DNA of 64,000 nt from Taenia hydatigena (GCA_036345935.2 JADWOT020000001.1:25003886-25067885); one strand, 5' to 3'; shown: positions 1-13,067, counted from the first letter of the stretch. Numbers and translations: made by a program. Notes: generated by a model not told the origin, from the letters alone.

Positions 1-2520
1 ACAAAGCATTTTGCAGGCATGGGTTTGACAGGTTGCCTGTCTAAGCAAATTTGCATAAATTGAAGTAAATGAGGAATTGTTAGAGTGCACGGGCAGTACT
101 TATTTCACGATCTAACTGTTTTACGATCATCCACATTGCATTATGCCTCAGGCTGCTAAAATCCGTAATTGCATCTAATTCGAATTTGAAGCACCCAATC
201 GATGAGAATAAAGTGGTGGAATAAATACTCAATGCTTGGGCGTTTGCCAGTACCCTGCACACCAATACCAAGATAATTGTTTTGCTCAAGTGATTTCATG
301 CGAGACCACGGTGTTGCCACGTGGCAGAAAGGAGGAGGCCAAGCTGAACCCCTGCGCTGACTCGTAACAGACAAGCTGCTGTTGCGCTGTTGGTTACCAT
401 CACAGATAGGGCTTATGACAGATAGGTTGGTGTGCAGTTGATAGTAGATATAAAAGTAAGGTACTGGACCGGGTGACTTAACATAATGGGCTGAATCCCA
501 TCGCGATGAGCACAATCGACCGTGGTGCTTCACACGTCTGTGCAAATGAGTCAGCCCTAAGTTAGCATCAAAAATGTTTTGTAATCCTGTCGAATCGTTA
601 GGGCTGAGATAATCGTCACGGAGCAATTGCGTTTGCATTTGCAGCACTTACTTTATTTATGGTTTGACGATTAACATTATAGCGGCTTTTGCTTGGCATT
701 TTTTGCTTAATAAGGATAGCATAATATTAACCAAAACATGCGAATTAGTGAACTAGATCTCTGCTTTCATCAATAGATTTCCCTAAATGGCAGGTTTTGG
801 TCGACTCTAACGTGTCGCGCTTTAAGGGTTAAAAGCCACTAGGTGTGCGATGCTGGGTTTCATCAACGACTCCTTTTCTACCAGAGGTGTGCAGGGACAA
901 AATCCTGCTAGACAAGTAGGAAGCATGTCTGCTCTAGCAGTCTGTCATTTTGCCTAGGTTCACGTTTGTGGAATGGGAACGCGTCAAATTCAGCAGTGTT
1001 ATTCTAATCTTTGCCACCATAAAATCAAAGCAGATCAGCTCAACCGGGGACCCACTTTGCTTGGCACATTTAAAAGGGGGTGTCCCAGCGTCTAACTGCA
1101 CGTCTGTTTATAGACAAGCGATCAGGATAGAGTTGATTAGGTTCTCACGGAAAATGGACTGTTACAAATGCAATGCAGACATCCACTTTAGCTATTGGCA
1201 GTGCGAAAGTCAGATCAATCCATCCGAAAACAGCATCAGTGTGCTGATGTCTGCGTACGGTTCTAAGCCACGTCAAAATCACAGGCAATCGGTGTGTAGC
1301 ATCGCTGAACAATATGGTGAGCCAGCAAGTAAAGTGACTGACACCTCAACTGCGAGTCCAGATCTAAAAGATATCAACTAAAATTCCTTCTGATCTGCAA
1401 TGCTGACTTGCATGCACCTGCGACAGGTCAAGCGTGACGAATTTCGCTGTTCAAACTTGTGACTTGCTTATAATTTCAGCTGATAAATCATTGTACATGA
1501 TTTTTTCGACTAGCAGCAAGCTGCTAGCACTAAATTATCAAATGCGGATTATTTTTCGATAGTTTTGGCAGAGGCATTAGTTTAGAACGACTCAAATCGG
1601 TCGCTTTCAATAGTAGTTATTTGCATTCTATTTATATTTTTTTTAAAAACGACTGCTCACTCTGTCTAGCTACTTTGAGCTTTAAACCAACCAAACAAGG
1701 AGTGGACAGCAGCTGCTTGGTACTAACACAAAATGCAAAAACAGAACTTCTTAAACGTCCTCTCACTTCCAATTCCGTTTTGCAACATGGTAGACTACCT
1801 TTGTGTTAAACAATATTTTTTTCTGTAAACCACCTGTAGTTAAAAGCACGTGATAGTGGGCAGAGGGAAGCTAGAATAATGAGGCTTTGCATCCCTTATT
1901 CGGCACCGTCTTCGCTGAAGGCGCAAGTCAAAAGCAATCTTTGTCAGACTTGGGCATTTTAGCCTTCATCTCTGCTGTGGGCACATTACTACCGACGCTG
2001 TTCTCACTGATTACCCAGCTGTTCTATTTGACGCTCTTTTCATGCAAACGATGTTTAGCCCCAATGCCTACGTACTTTTCTACCATTTTTGGTGGCATGG
2101 TGCTACACCTAAGGCAGCCAAGTTACGAACAAAACAGTAGACTCTGCTAATTCCTTTTCAGATCTGCTTTTATCACCTAAGCTTCTGCAAAAGGGAATAA
2201 TGCCCTGGATGCCCCAGGGCAGGAGCGATATGTGACCCTATGGAGCTGCTTGAACGCATTATTAAGAGGTTTTCCTTCCCACTTCATTTTCTTAACAAAA
2301 TTAGTTTTCAGAAGTTTCATCATCCCTTCACCCTGAAAAATTTCTTAGGTCTACCTTTTAATCAATTTGAATGCGGCGTTCACCATCTATTACTGATTGC
2401 ATAGTAGTGCCGATTGAATGGCTGCAACCTGCGACGAAGTGGTCCGTTTGAGTAAAGCTTGCCCACATGATCTAACACGCCATATCGTGCAGAAGTCGCC
2501 TTGCAGGTCAATTACACGTT
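1..2520. other. Non-coding or unassigned 5' flank
   Basis: Both strands contain only short open frames without recognisable domains. The longest, 143 codons on the plus strand at 950-1381, has no ATG at its first codon, no family motif and no supporting splice signals that I can see. I see no repeat shared with the rest of the window. It is treated as flanking DNA of the EG95-like gene that begins at 2601. Confidence 0.5.
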
Positions 2521-2525
2521 AGCTC

Positions 2526-2561
2526 ATTGGCTGATACGCGTGTGAGGTGTTCGCATAAATG
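2526..2561 (+). promoter_or_regulatory. Putative core promoter of the EG95-like gene
   Basis: An inverted CCAAT box (ATTGG, 2526-2530) is followed about 25 bases later by a TATA-like GCATAAATG (2553-2561), which lies roughly 40 bases before the ATG at 2601. Order and spacing fit an RNA polymerase II core promoter. The elements are short and could occur by chance; the complete reading frame just downstream is the main support. Confidence 0.4.
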
Positions 2562-2600
2562 TGGCATGAGTTGGGGGTAGAAAGCACTCCTGATCTGACG

Positions 2601-5600
2601 ATGGATTTTCGGGTGTGTCTAATTATTTTAACGACTGCAGGTTTGGTGAGGGATTGCAAAGCACCTAAAGGTAAGTTGTATTCCCTTATTTTACTCTGAT
2701 CGGCATAGTCGTAAAATATTTGTTACATTTTAATGTATTTTGTTTTGAGTTATAAACTCCTTTCATTAGTCGCTCGCGCAGCTTGGACCCAAATTAAACT
2801 ATTTTCATTCCACTGCACTTTCTCACGATGAACTTCTGTTTGCCTTGCGGTTTAGGGTTGTAAGTCCCTGCACTGGCGCGCTTTGCTTTACCAAAAAGAA
2901 TTGACTGCCTCCGATTAATAATAAACGCTTCCCCTCGTTGATTACAACGTCCCAGACAAATAAAATTGGGACCGCTGATTAAAGACGATACGGAATATTC
3001 TAACTGTTATTTACCTTCCTTTCAATTCATCTTGGTTATTTGATTTCCTTTGCTTAGCATGGGAGCAGTGTTGCAGCGCCGCAAGTTGTTCTTAATGTTA
3101 CACACATTTGAGGTCCAAAAATTTGATTCGAGGTGTGCTCGGTGTGTAAGTGTTACCCATTCCTGAGTATGCTTACGTTTCACGAATAAAATAATCTGTT
3201 TTTCCATACAGACGAAAACGACGATAATTGGACTCACAAATTTAATCGCATTCTAACAACACCCCGGGAAAATAAGATTCATGAACTCATAAAGCATTAG
3301 TGATGCCTATGAACTTCATCCCCAAAGTGCCTATTAATCTCTTTACTATTTGCGTAGATGCCACGACGCTAAAGTTTAATCAAACAAAACCTGATCAAGA
3401 GTGTTTGACTTGAACTGATATTACCAAAATGGACAAAGTTGCATTCGGTGGCTTTGCATTCTTTACCTCTTTTAAAGACAGCATTGACAGATGACTGATA
3501 CGGAGGATGTGAGAACAAATTAAAAGCACTAATGTTCCATCGCACTGATTAAAGCGATGGAAACGGCAATATCTGCACGAATTTGTGAATTGTGCTAATC
3601 ACTACTACAGCATGTGTGATGATGTCGACCTCCCACTTTTACCGCACTGTACAACTTTAGGTTGCATGTATGGTCTCTTATTTAGCTTCAGATCAGTGAG
3701 TGCTGAATCAAACACGTGTGCTTGATTTTCGGTGCTATAATGCTGTTTCTTCATTAACCTACACACTATCCGCTTAAGTGGCATTGGGCTCAATAAGGTT
3801 ACCACTCTTCTGTAATTTATTTTCCTTTCTTCTATGTCTGCCTTATTTGAAGCGGCAAGGCGTTGGTATGGTAGAGGTAAACATTTGAATATTTGAACTT
3901 TTGAACAAGCCATGCCAACGTTTACATGACTTTAAGAAATCGGCGCATAATTTGAATTAATTTTGCTGGATTTCTAACCCAAGCCGGGCGTACATTCACC
4001 TTAGCTTAGAGAATATGAAAAGGGTTGCAAACGCAGCTGTGTCAGTCTTTGGTAATTACTTGCATAAGGACAGCGAGAGAACATCTCTAGAGCACTGTTA
4101 ACTCCAAACGATTGCTTGTCCAACGTCACACATCAAAGTGACATACCTGCCTTTGCGATGTGGCATCGCCCACATATTCAACACGTTACTGGGTGGTGCA
4201 TAAATGCAAACTGGCTGATATGCGTTCACAGCACTACAAATCCATGGTGAGTCGTAAATGTACGGCGATTCTACTTTGCAGATGATGCCTCATTTCTGCC
4301 TCATTTCGTTTGTGACTACGCATTTATCTAAGGCAAGTAAAGGAGCCCAGAAGGAGTAGACATTTAAAATTCCTTTAAAGTAATACGAACTACGCTCATC
4401 TATTTCGTTCACATTTATGTATCTCTTTAAGCCTGTTAATGAGTAGCTAACTTGGCACTTATTTAATTCATATCCATTGTTTTCTTCATGTCACTATGGA
4501 TTTTAGTAAGACTTTGCTTGCACATTTTCAAGCACTATCTTGTCATATGAACGCACTAAGTGAACTTAGATTCCTTTTTCCGCAAACAGAAATCGTCTTG
4601 ATTTCTCATTGATAATTTACCTGTTCAGATCCATTTGCCATCACGTCACTCACATATAACTCTGATGGTGCTGATAAAAACTTTGATTTCAGGACCTCAT
4701 CTGCCCATCTTTTCCTTTTAAATATCCCGTTGAGTTTCTCGATACTTTTGATGTAGCATGCATGAATGGTGAATTGATGTGCAAATGGGCCTGACATTGG
4801 GGCATTTGATCGTTGATGGTATTCATATTCACTCAATTCCGTACAGACGCATAACTTCACCTAAGTTGCATGACCGTACACATTTTGTGTGCTTTTGGAG
4901 GAGGCTACATCACCCCTCTGATGCCACTCAAAAATGCGCTCATCCACAAGACGCGTTTTTTCTTGATAGAGAATCAAAGTAGCCACTGATCCAGTACATT
5001 TAACTTTACCAGCTTGTTAGCTTTCAGCTTGCGCACATTGTGGCTTCTAATTCATCTACTGCCATCGCAAACTTCTTCAAATTCATTGATATTAAAAAAA
5101 AACCTCGTCAGACCTCTTAGAGTACGCAGTGCATCGCAGTTGAAATTGGACTTCTGCTTTTATACGCAGTTCAAATTTTTAACAATAGGACGTAAAAACG
5201 TAAGAAAGCGACTGCAAACTTCTTCTCATAACTTGACGCATGACACACAGCACAAGTTAGCCATTTGTTATGAAATCCTGGCATGCATGCAGCATACCTA
5301 CCCACAGTCTCTCCATTGCGGATTTTGGTCTACGAACTTAGTTGTTGAGCTCACATCCATAGGGTAAATCGAAACGGAAACGAATAAGGAAGTGTTAGTG
5401 CTATAGTCAATTGTTTGAAATTCTTGCATCTCCCAGACAATGTACACAAGTACGTAGAATTAAGAGGCAAACCCACATCTCAGAGAATAATGCCCACCAC
5501 CTTTACGTCCTAGCAACAATAAATTTGCTCCGATTCTCAAAGCCATTAATATCGAAATCCGGCTTCTGCTGTTAGCAACATTACGCTGGGCGTAATTCTG

Positions 5601-6360
5601 CATAATTATAAGGCCAAGTTAATTGAAGTCATCAGACTGTTTTCGATTAATAATGCATTTTCTTGTCCTTCTATCTAAGATGCGGTGACCGAAAGCATAA
5701 AGGCGAAGGAAAACTCAAGTCCACCAAACTTCTATCTGAGCCAAGTTGGTTCAAGTTTTATTAAGTTAAATTGGGATCCCCAGAGTTTGGCTGAATTTAA
5801 GCCAAAATGTGTCAGAATAACTGCAGCACCTGTTAACCAGTCTGTCTTCACTTATGTTCGAAACACAACTTTTGACTTGGGATTGTTTATCCTTGACCGA
5901 CTGGACTTCGATACATTTTACAATGTGTCAGCGGAAGTATTTGGGAATAGAGGCAGGATTTTTGCTTACAACACAAGCATAAAAACACTGTCCAAATGTA
6001 AGTTAATGCTCGTAAATGTGTTGTACAGATGCAAATCAGAGGATTATGCTCACCGAGATTAATTCACGACATGACTTTTAAAGTTCTCGTTGTTGCACAG
6101 TTGATTTCTTAGCTAGGTTTACATTTTTCATGGCGTAACTGCTTGGATACCCTGTTAACACAGACGAGGAGACAAGAATCCTGACAACTAGTGAGCCCGT
6201 CTTGACATCCGCAGGCGAGAAAAGAAATGTTCTGACCACTGTTGGACTCGCTTCAGCTTCCGCAGGTGGAGAAAGAGAAGTGCCAACCACAAGTGGATCT
6301 GTTTTTACTTCTGCAATCTCTGGGGTCTTTTTCACTTCCCTGGTGGCACTTCTTGACTGA
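2601..6360 (+). CDS. EG95/45W/TSOL-type oncosphere antigen (secreted or surface FnIII protein), 3 exons
   Basis: Exon 1 is 2601-2670 (donor GTAAGT), exon 2 is 5680-5997 (acceptor after CTATCTAAG, donor GTAAGT), exon 3 is 6164-6360 (acceptor after TTAACACAG, stop TGA). Both introns are phase 1. The joined frame gives 194 residues with no stop. Exon 1 encodes a signal peptide (MDFRVCLIILTTAGLV). Exon 2 encodes one fibronectin type III domain, with the ...IKLNWD... strand and the LDFDTFYNVSAEV strand near its end, and five N-glycosylation sequons (NSS, NQS, NTT, NVS, NTS). Exon 3 encodes three 17-residue Ser/Thr-rich repeats and a hydrophobic tail (GVFFTSLVALLD). This exon plan and domain order are those of the taeniid host-protective oncosphere antigens, which act at the surface of, or are secreted by, the invading larva. 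EG95 has about 156 residues; this one is longer because of exon 3. The ortholog group cannot be fixed from sequence alone. No disabling mutation is seen. Confidence 0.85.
2671..5679 (+). other. Intron 1 of the EG95-like gene
   Basis: About 3.0 kb between a GTAAGT donor and a CTATCTAAG acceptor. It is far longer than intron 2 (166 bases). The short open frames inside it on both strands show no recognisable domain. No repeat shared with the downstream array was noticed. A missed extra exon or an old insertion cannot be excluded. Confidence 0.65.
6166..6318 (+). repeat. 3 x 51-bp coding tandem repeat in exon 3
   Basis: Three consecutive 51-base units (6166-6216, 6217-6267, 6268-6318) each encode 17 residues of the pattern E-x-R-x-L/V-x-T-T-x-x-x-x-x-x-S-A. 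The repeats are exactly in frame and diverged from each other at many positions, so they are not a fresh slippage event. They form a Ser/Thr-rich stalk between the FnIII domain and the hydrophobic C-terminus, a likely O-glycosylation region (inference). Confidence 0.85.
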
Positions 6361-6482
6361 ACGCTTGCACAAGTCTGTCAGAATTTCCTATGATTTTGCT
6401 TATATAATGTGACGCGTAAGAGTCCTCTTTCTGCCATGTGATTTTGCATTGTCAGGACTACACAAACGGTCATTCATGTTTA

Positions 6483-6488
6483 AATAAA
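6483..6488 (+). terminator. Candidate polyadenylation signal AATAAA
   Basis: A canonical AATAAA lies about 120 bases after the stop codon of the EG95-like gene, a normal 3' UTR distance. It is the first exact match downstream that I saw. Confidence 0.45.
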
Positions 6489-6489
6489 A

Positions 6490-9230
6490 AGCATGTAACG
6501 TCGCTTTGTGAGAAAATTCTGCGTGAGAAATGCAAGACGATTTCAAGTTCATCCTACTCTTTTCACTAATGAATTCATTTTATAATTCAAAAACTTTTGC
6601 CTCTGCTCAGGGTCATTTAATCGCTTTGTATAAAAGTTACGCGGGATGCATCCGAGCATTACTTATTTCTAAGTTTTGTAAGCACTCAAAAACATCGTTG
6701 ATAAATGTAGCAAGCCTCACTCAACGAAATAATTGGATGCGCGAAAGTGCATTTTCATCCATTTCAACTTTTTAACGATGCAAAAATACCTCCTCTATAT
6801 CGTCAGCATGCCAACTTGTGACGCATAAGCGCTTGAGCACTGGAGACGAAAGACGTCACTGGCCACCTTATTAAATGACGCTAACACGCGAAACCATACT
6901 AAGATATTCGTGTCCCATTCCAAATTCACGAAAGATATAAGCTGATAATAAGGTGCGTACTCCACTTGAAGTGAAGTTTGCTTCCATTCAATGTCGCGTC
7001 TCATGCTTATGTTTCGGCATGGGCGACCAAGTTCAAGAGTCTATTCAAAACTGACTAACGACACCAATTTAGTAGCTACTTGTGAATGGCAGTCGCTCTA
7101 ACTTTATTTTGTTTAAAATGTCGCGGCAAGAGCAACTGCAAATAAAACTAAAATAGGATGAATTAACTGGTTTAAGAGAGGCTTAGCAAAAAACTAGTTA
7201 ACAGCACTCATTTGAATTTGAAGTCGCACATGATGGCAGATAATCCTCGTAATTTGGATATAAATTAATCTTATTTCAAAAGTCACGAGTCTTTTATCTG
7301 ACTTTGGCTTTTAGAGAAGTGTCACTTCCAGCATTGCGCACTTATAACGACTGCCTAATAATGTCAAAACATTTTTCTCTACAACACAGAGCATAATCCA
7401 AGCCAAGTAGTCACAGACACACAAAGCATTTAATCAGATCGTTGTGTCGTGGAATGTAAAAGTGGTAAGTCAGCAAAAATAACTTTATTGCTACAGTCGG
7501 AGTCGGAATTTCAAAACTGTCAAAATCGAGAAATTCGTTTCCACCTCGAACACAGGTAACGAAATTTCGATCTGTGGAGTCCTTTAATCTTCACATTTCT
7601 AGCCACAGACTTCGTGCTATATTATTACAACAAAAAATAACAGAAATCTCAAGAGCATCTATTAACATTACATTATTGCCAGGATTTAGACAGATCTGAG
7701 CGCATTTTGATGCCTTTGGAGAGGAAATTAAGGATAGTAGTGAGCTATGCAGAGAAATCGCGTTGCCAGCCAATTTTTTAAGCGGATTCAACATTTTTCG
7801 GGCATTGTCTGACAGTGCAGCTAATTACTTGTCGTCGCTTTTAACAAGATCGCCAAGGGACCCCATTGGACCAATTGGTTGCGCTTTTGGGTAAAAACGG
7901 GTGCAATCGGCCCCAAGGCTGCATGCCACTGACAAATAGTAGGCATTATCAGCCCTGGTAATATTTTCGTCGATTTCCAGAAGGCTCCAGCATAAGTTTT
8001 TGTTCCGTATCTAGCACAAATAGACTTCGCTGACAAATATGGTTGAAGTCTATTAGTTTCTATTTTAAGATTACGCATGAAGTGTGCTCTGGCGTAAGAC
8101 AAGAAACTTATTTTTCGAAAATGACGACTGTATTTTCATCTTCTGCTTTTACGCCTTGACGAGATGAATGCCAAATGGAACGTAGTATACTGCTATAGGT
8201 ATGGCCATGTCGGATGTTTCCATTCAAAGATATCACCATCTACTGAGAAAAGCACATTCCCTCATCATGAATTTGCATCGAAACACTAAAGATATATGCC
8301 TGGTTGTGACGCAGTGGTACATATGAAAAAGACAACTTGCATTCCATGTGCAAAGAAACCGCCATTCACAGTCAGATGCACCGCAATATTCGAAATTTGG
8401 GGTATCAATCTGTGGTGAAAAGGGAATGTAAACAAGCCGTAGGCATCCGCATGGTGCTTTAAATTTCACGCAATAACGTCGATTACCACTGAGGTAGGAT
8501 CTAATTCGGGTAAAAAAGATCTAAGCCAAATATCTGTTCAAGAGAATCAGCTAGTTATTGCAAAGTCGGATTCAATTTTATAGCAATACAAGATCCACGT
8601 AACCCTTTGCCGTGACTTTTACACAGCTCGAAGCAGACATCAGTTATAGACCTTTCAACCCAAAAATCCGGTAGTCCTGAAAGAAGTCAAATCTCTTTAG
8701 CTAAAGGGGTTTGGATTTCTTGGTGCCAATAAAGCAAAAACTGACAAATTCATTTTTTAATTATTAGATTAGGTATTCAACTAGACAGGTTTCATATGGA
8801 CTTCTTAGGTTTCAGCATTAAACCTAAAGTAGCAAGGTGAGGAAACTTTCCATCATGACAGGTATCTCTGTGCATCTAGAGGCAACAAAAGGACCTGAAG
8901 CCGCATCTGCAAGAGATGTAAACTTTATCACCATATTTCTTGACCATTCAACATGCGCAGTAAAACGCGCTGTTGTCGGCCAATAAATGGCCGAAAAGTT
9001 GCAAAAGTTAGTAATTTTGTCTTTAAATGCCTACCACACAAGAGATTACATAGCTTTTTACCCGAATACACTGATTTTAATGCGCTCATGCTATCCCAAG
9101 TTTTTGGAAGTTCACATTGTCTGCATGACGATGCACGTTTGGTCGAAATGGAACAAATGTTTGTGCTTTGTCGCGTTTGATAGTCTGGACGATGGCTTAT
9201 TTGCAGCATCTGTGTAGTTGCAGCTCGAGT
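6490..9230. other. Unassigned intergenic DNA
   Basis: Only short open frames on both strands (largest about 93 codons), none with recognisable domains, convincing start context or splice sites. No copy of this stretch was noticed elsewhere in the window. Confidence 0.45.
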
Positions 9231-9239
9231 GTTAGAATT

Positions 9240-10480
9240 AATTTTGAAAATGCTCGGCTCAGTGCTGCATCACGTTGTGACCTGATTGACGCAGGAGGGG
9301 CGGCATCATATAAGTGACCTGTAGAAGCGGCAAATGCCATGTGAACGGTCCATGCACCAAATTTGAGGAGAAGTGTAGTAGGGATAGAGGTAATCGAGTC
9401 TGCCATTAGAAGACACGCATGGGGAAAAAAGCACGACTCCACAGTCTACTTGGAAGTGACCTCACTTAAGGTAACTATTGAGGTCGCATTAGTGGGGGAG
9501 GGCGAATGAGCGCGGTCAAATGCAATCCTGTATGCACCGAGGCCGGTGTTTTTGATTGCGGTTATTTACGTTGAGGTTTGACTTCTTGCATAGTATACGG
9601 AAGGTTGAATTATGCTACTTCCGCGGTATGGACACGGATTTGTTCACCCAGTTGACTAGCAGTGCAATTTTTATTAGGTTTTAGTTCACTTCATGGGCAT
9701 ACTTTCTTACGTGGAGGATTTCGCATTCGTAAGGCATGCTATCTCCAACTGCTTATGCTGGCTGCATCTACGATCGATTTTAAGACGAAAATGTTTGTTG
9801 CATCGAAAAGTTTGCGTCTGCGCGAGCTCTATTAAACACGGGAGTGAGGGCTAGGGCGGCTTATGAGTTGTTAGAGTACTCCTAAATGACCCGAGGAAGT
9901 AAAATGACCTCGTACAAGCAGTGAGAGAGTTTGAGACACATTCCATCTGTTGTATTGTTATTCAGTCTTGTGCGGACGTACAAAACAACGCTATCCGAAT
10001 GATCCAGCGAGCCAGCACCATTAATTGCACTTTGAGAAGGGAATCTCTTAAAATTCGTTGCACGGATATTTTTCTAAACAAATGCTATTTTAGTAAGTCT
10101 GTTTTTTACAGGCGTTAATAGGTTCTATTCTCGGGACTCAATAGGTACTATTTCCTCAATGCGCTACTTGAAAGGAGGGCAGTAGTGTGCTGCATTAACT
10201 TGGGGATCGATAAAGCTATTATTATGCACTAGTCTATTGGTCATGCAGAGGTACTTAGCAAGAGGGCTTTGTGCTTCTTTGCCCTGGTTATTGGTGCAAC
10301 TCTTCTTGCTAGTTCGTCTACTCCTACCGCATATCCTTTCTGTGGCAGTGATAGTCTTTGGTGAGAACCGCACTGCGTGTACCAGTAAATTAGACGTTCC
10401 AGTGGATGCAGATGCCCCTATCTCACGCAGTATTTCTCTCATCAGGCTTTTTCAGGTCGTACCATAATCGCTACCTCCTT
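9240..10480. repeat. Block P1, diverged duplicate of 52,535-53,870
   Basis: Several stretches match P3 in the same order: the ATGCTCGGCTCAGTG motif near 9250 (TGCTCGGCTTAGTG in P3), ATTATGCTAC near 9610, TTATGAGTTGT with the following AATGAC near 9860-9890, and the GGGCAGT...TGCTGCAT block near 10,180. Similarity is roughly 60-70% by eye with many indels. No intact gene is visible; the 92-codon minus-strand frame at 10,164-10,442 is only partly mirrored in P3. Confidence 0.6.
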
Positions 10481-13067
10481 TTCCGTCTGGCGATCACATT
10501 GCTAAGAAGAATGCTCGGTAAGTCTGCAATTGGTCTAATATCTAACCTTTGAAACGGATTTTGAGACTAGTCAGCCCATTTGATGAGTTTGCTTACAGTG
10601 TAAGAGAATTGTCAAAGTTCTGCCTGTAAATTGAATGCGTATTTGGTTAGGAGTGGTCTAAAGCTTAGTTTCTTCCCTTTCCTTCACTATTTACGCTGTT
10701 TTGGATGGCAGTTTAATTGCACCCACTACCTGTCATCCGTGTGCCATTTCCATTCTTTTTTTGCAAGGACTAAGGGAGTAGGTTGTCGAGGTTTCTTTTA
10801 GCTCTTATTTACAGTTTATGCATCCATGAATATGTCCTAATCCGAGGAACTTGTTTAAGCAACCTACAGATAAGAGATTGGTTGCATCTCTTCTATCCAG
10901 CACAGCAGTTTTTGTGGTGCTACAGCATGAAGCTTTTCGATTTGTTAAGGAGCGAGTAAAAATTTATTCGCAAGGCCCAATTTATTAGAGACAGCATCCC
11001 CTTTGGATATTCTTAATTGATTTGGAAGTTTGTTATAATAAAGCAGACGTTCAACATAGATGGAATGGCGCCCTCTTATGCACGTTTTCATAGTGTTTGC
11101 TTTTCTGTGAAACACAAGGCAAAATAATGTTGGAAGAAGTATGGGCATTATATTTTGCACAAATTAACATTATTGCTATGCTAGAAAATGACCCGGGTAT
11201 TCTAGGAACTGACATGTAATAAAATAAGGCATAATTTGTAGATGGAATGTGTATTAGGCATGTCGCAGTGATCAGAGTTGTTGATAGGGTCCGACGGCAA
11301 TCTTACCCCGCCAGGGTGCAATGACAAGGGCCCAAAGCGGCCATCATAATGCCAATGGTCTGTCCAAGCAATTTTGCTGGAGCTGAGGAGACAAGGGAAT
11401 TTATTGGCCACCACGCGCCCTATCAGAGTGTAGTCTCGCCTTTAAGCCCTCACGGCGCTACCACGGGGTTCATAAAACGCAAATGCGAGAAAATTTCGAC
11501 ATTTTTGATGAATATGAACAAGCAAGTAGAGAAGTTAAGATTTGAATTAAGAGGATGTTGGTGATGCAATGCACATTTCCTTCACTGTTTGTCTGACGAG
11601 GGACGCAGAATGATTGCGGATGGCGTTCGCCATTGCACCCTGCCATGTGCCAGTGGTCGGTGTGCATAGCCGCGTGCTGCTGGTAAGGAATGCTTAGGGG
11701 GGGGGGGGGGGATGGGGTGGTACTGCACCCATGGCTGCGATATTGTGCCGTAACCCTCTTTAATGTATCGGCAACATTTGTGCACTTGGCTGGGAAGTAT
11801 TCAAAGCCTAGTGCTGTAGTCTCACTCCTTACTCAAGTCGGATCAGTTCACCAGCAGCTTAGTTCAACTACCGATAGAAACTCGAGACCATAATATTGAC
11901 ATCCAGTCAAACAACGAAGCAGTCCATGCGAAAGGAAGGAAGCAAAGGGGTGGATAAGTCAGCCATTCGGCAAGTAATTACTTAGACAATTGGTTAATAA
12001 AATGACTATGTCATTAGTAGAAAAAGCAACTAGTAAATCATGGAGTCATTCGAATTGGGGTCGGGACAACGGCGGCTAAAGAGGCAGAAGAAAAATGGAT
12101 GGCTGAGACGTCTCAGTCGTGTAAGTCATCGGAATGGGAGACAAGGACATTAGGATGGGGTTTGTTCTAGAGAGTGCGAAAGGTGTTTAAACAGTTAATG
12201 GGAGGAATGAGTGAGGGAAGGAGGGGAAGAATGTAAACTCACAGGAGGACGTGAGGAATTTGAATGAAGCGAGGTGAGACCCAAGAGGCGATGTGTACAG
12301 TAAGCCGAATCCTCCATAACGAACTGCTCGACACAGCTCGACGCCCGGAGAGTACAAACCCCATTAGACACTACCACTGTCTCCGCATGGCCAAAACCTG
12401 TGCCATTGTGCATAATACTGATGTTCTGAAATAACACCGAATTAGATCCAACAATGTCTCACCTGGTGGCAATATAATGACTACTACTTCTTTTACAGGC
12501 CATCACTACTGTAGCCAAAAAATGCAAAGTCAAAGCCATAATCCTCTCAAAAACGTCTTGCCATATTATTGCGCTGGGCGACAGAGAAGTCACATCGTCG
12601 AGCACCACTAACAACAGAAGTATAGTTCTCCCCATTCGCAAGTATATGTGCTGAGGACCAATCACCGCACAATGACTAGGATATAGCGAGGGTGCCTTTG
12701 AAATGCTTAAATGTAAGAAATTAAATCTAATTTTTAGTCCAAGCATTGATTTGAACACCAGTGATTATTTTACCACCTAGCCTACGATTGTGTCCACAAT
12801 GGAGGCCGAGATTGTGGTGGCGCCATGCTCTTCCCGCATTGTCGCCTCAAATATTTTCACTAAGCAATAAGAGCGAGGAGGGATGGTCAATTGTGAAGAG
12901 CATTGCCTTTTAGTCGGGTCAAATTATGGCGCGTCACTTAGACACACTTAGCAGTTATGCGCAGAGAAGGCCGACTGCATGGTGAAGATAGCTGCACTAC
13001 CGCTGTGTACACTGCAGAGATTATTTTTTTTAGGGATGCAGTTAAGATGACTGGTATTGCTGCTTCA
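10481..13067. other. Unassigned DNA between blocks P1 and Q1
   Basis: No gene is recognised. The stretch contains a run of 15 G at 11,697-11,711 and short open frames only. About 80 bases at 12,495-12,575 resemble 51,875-51,955 (shared CCATCACTACTGTAGCC followed by a gapped match). A TTTTACAG acceptor-like sequence precedes this match, so a decayed exon is possible but unproven. Confidence 0.4.

Noticed and set aside
950..1381. 143-codon plus-strand ORF
   Set aside because: No ATG at the first codon, no domain, no splice context and no conserved copy; length alone is expected by chance in 64 kb.
6078..6335. Minus-strand 85-codon ORF with internal repeats
   Set aside because: It is the antisense shadow of the 51-bp repeats in exon 3 of the EG95-like gene.
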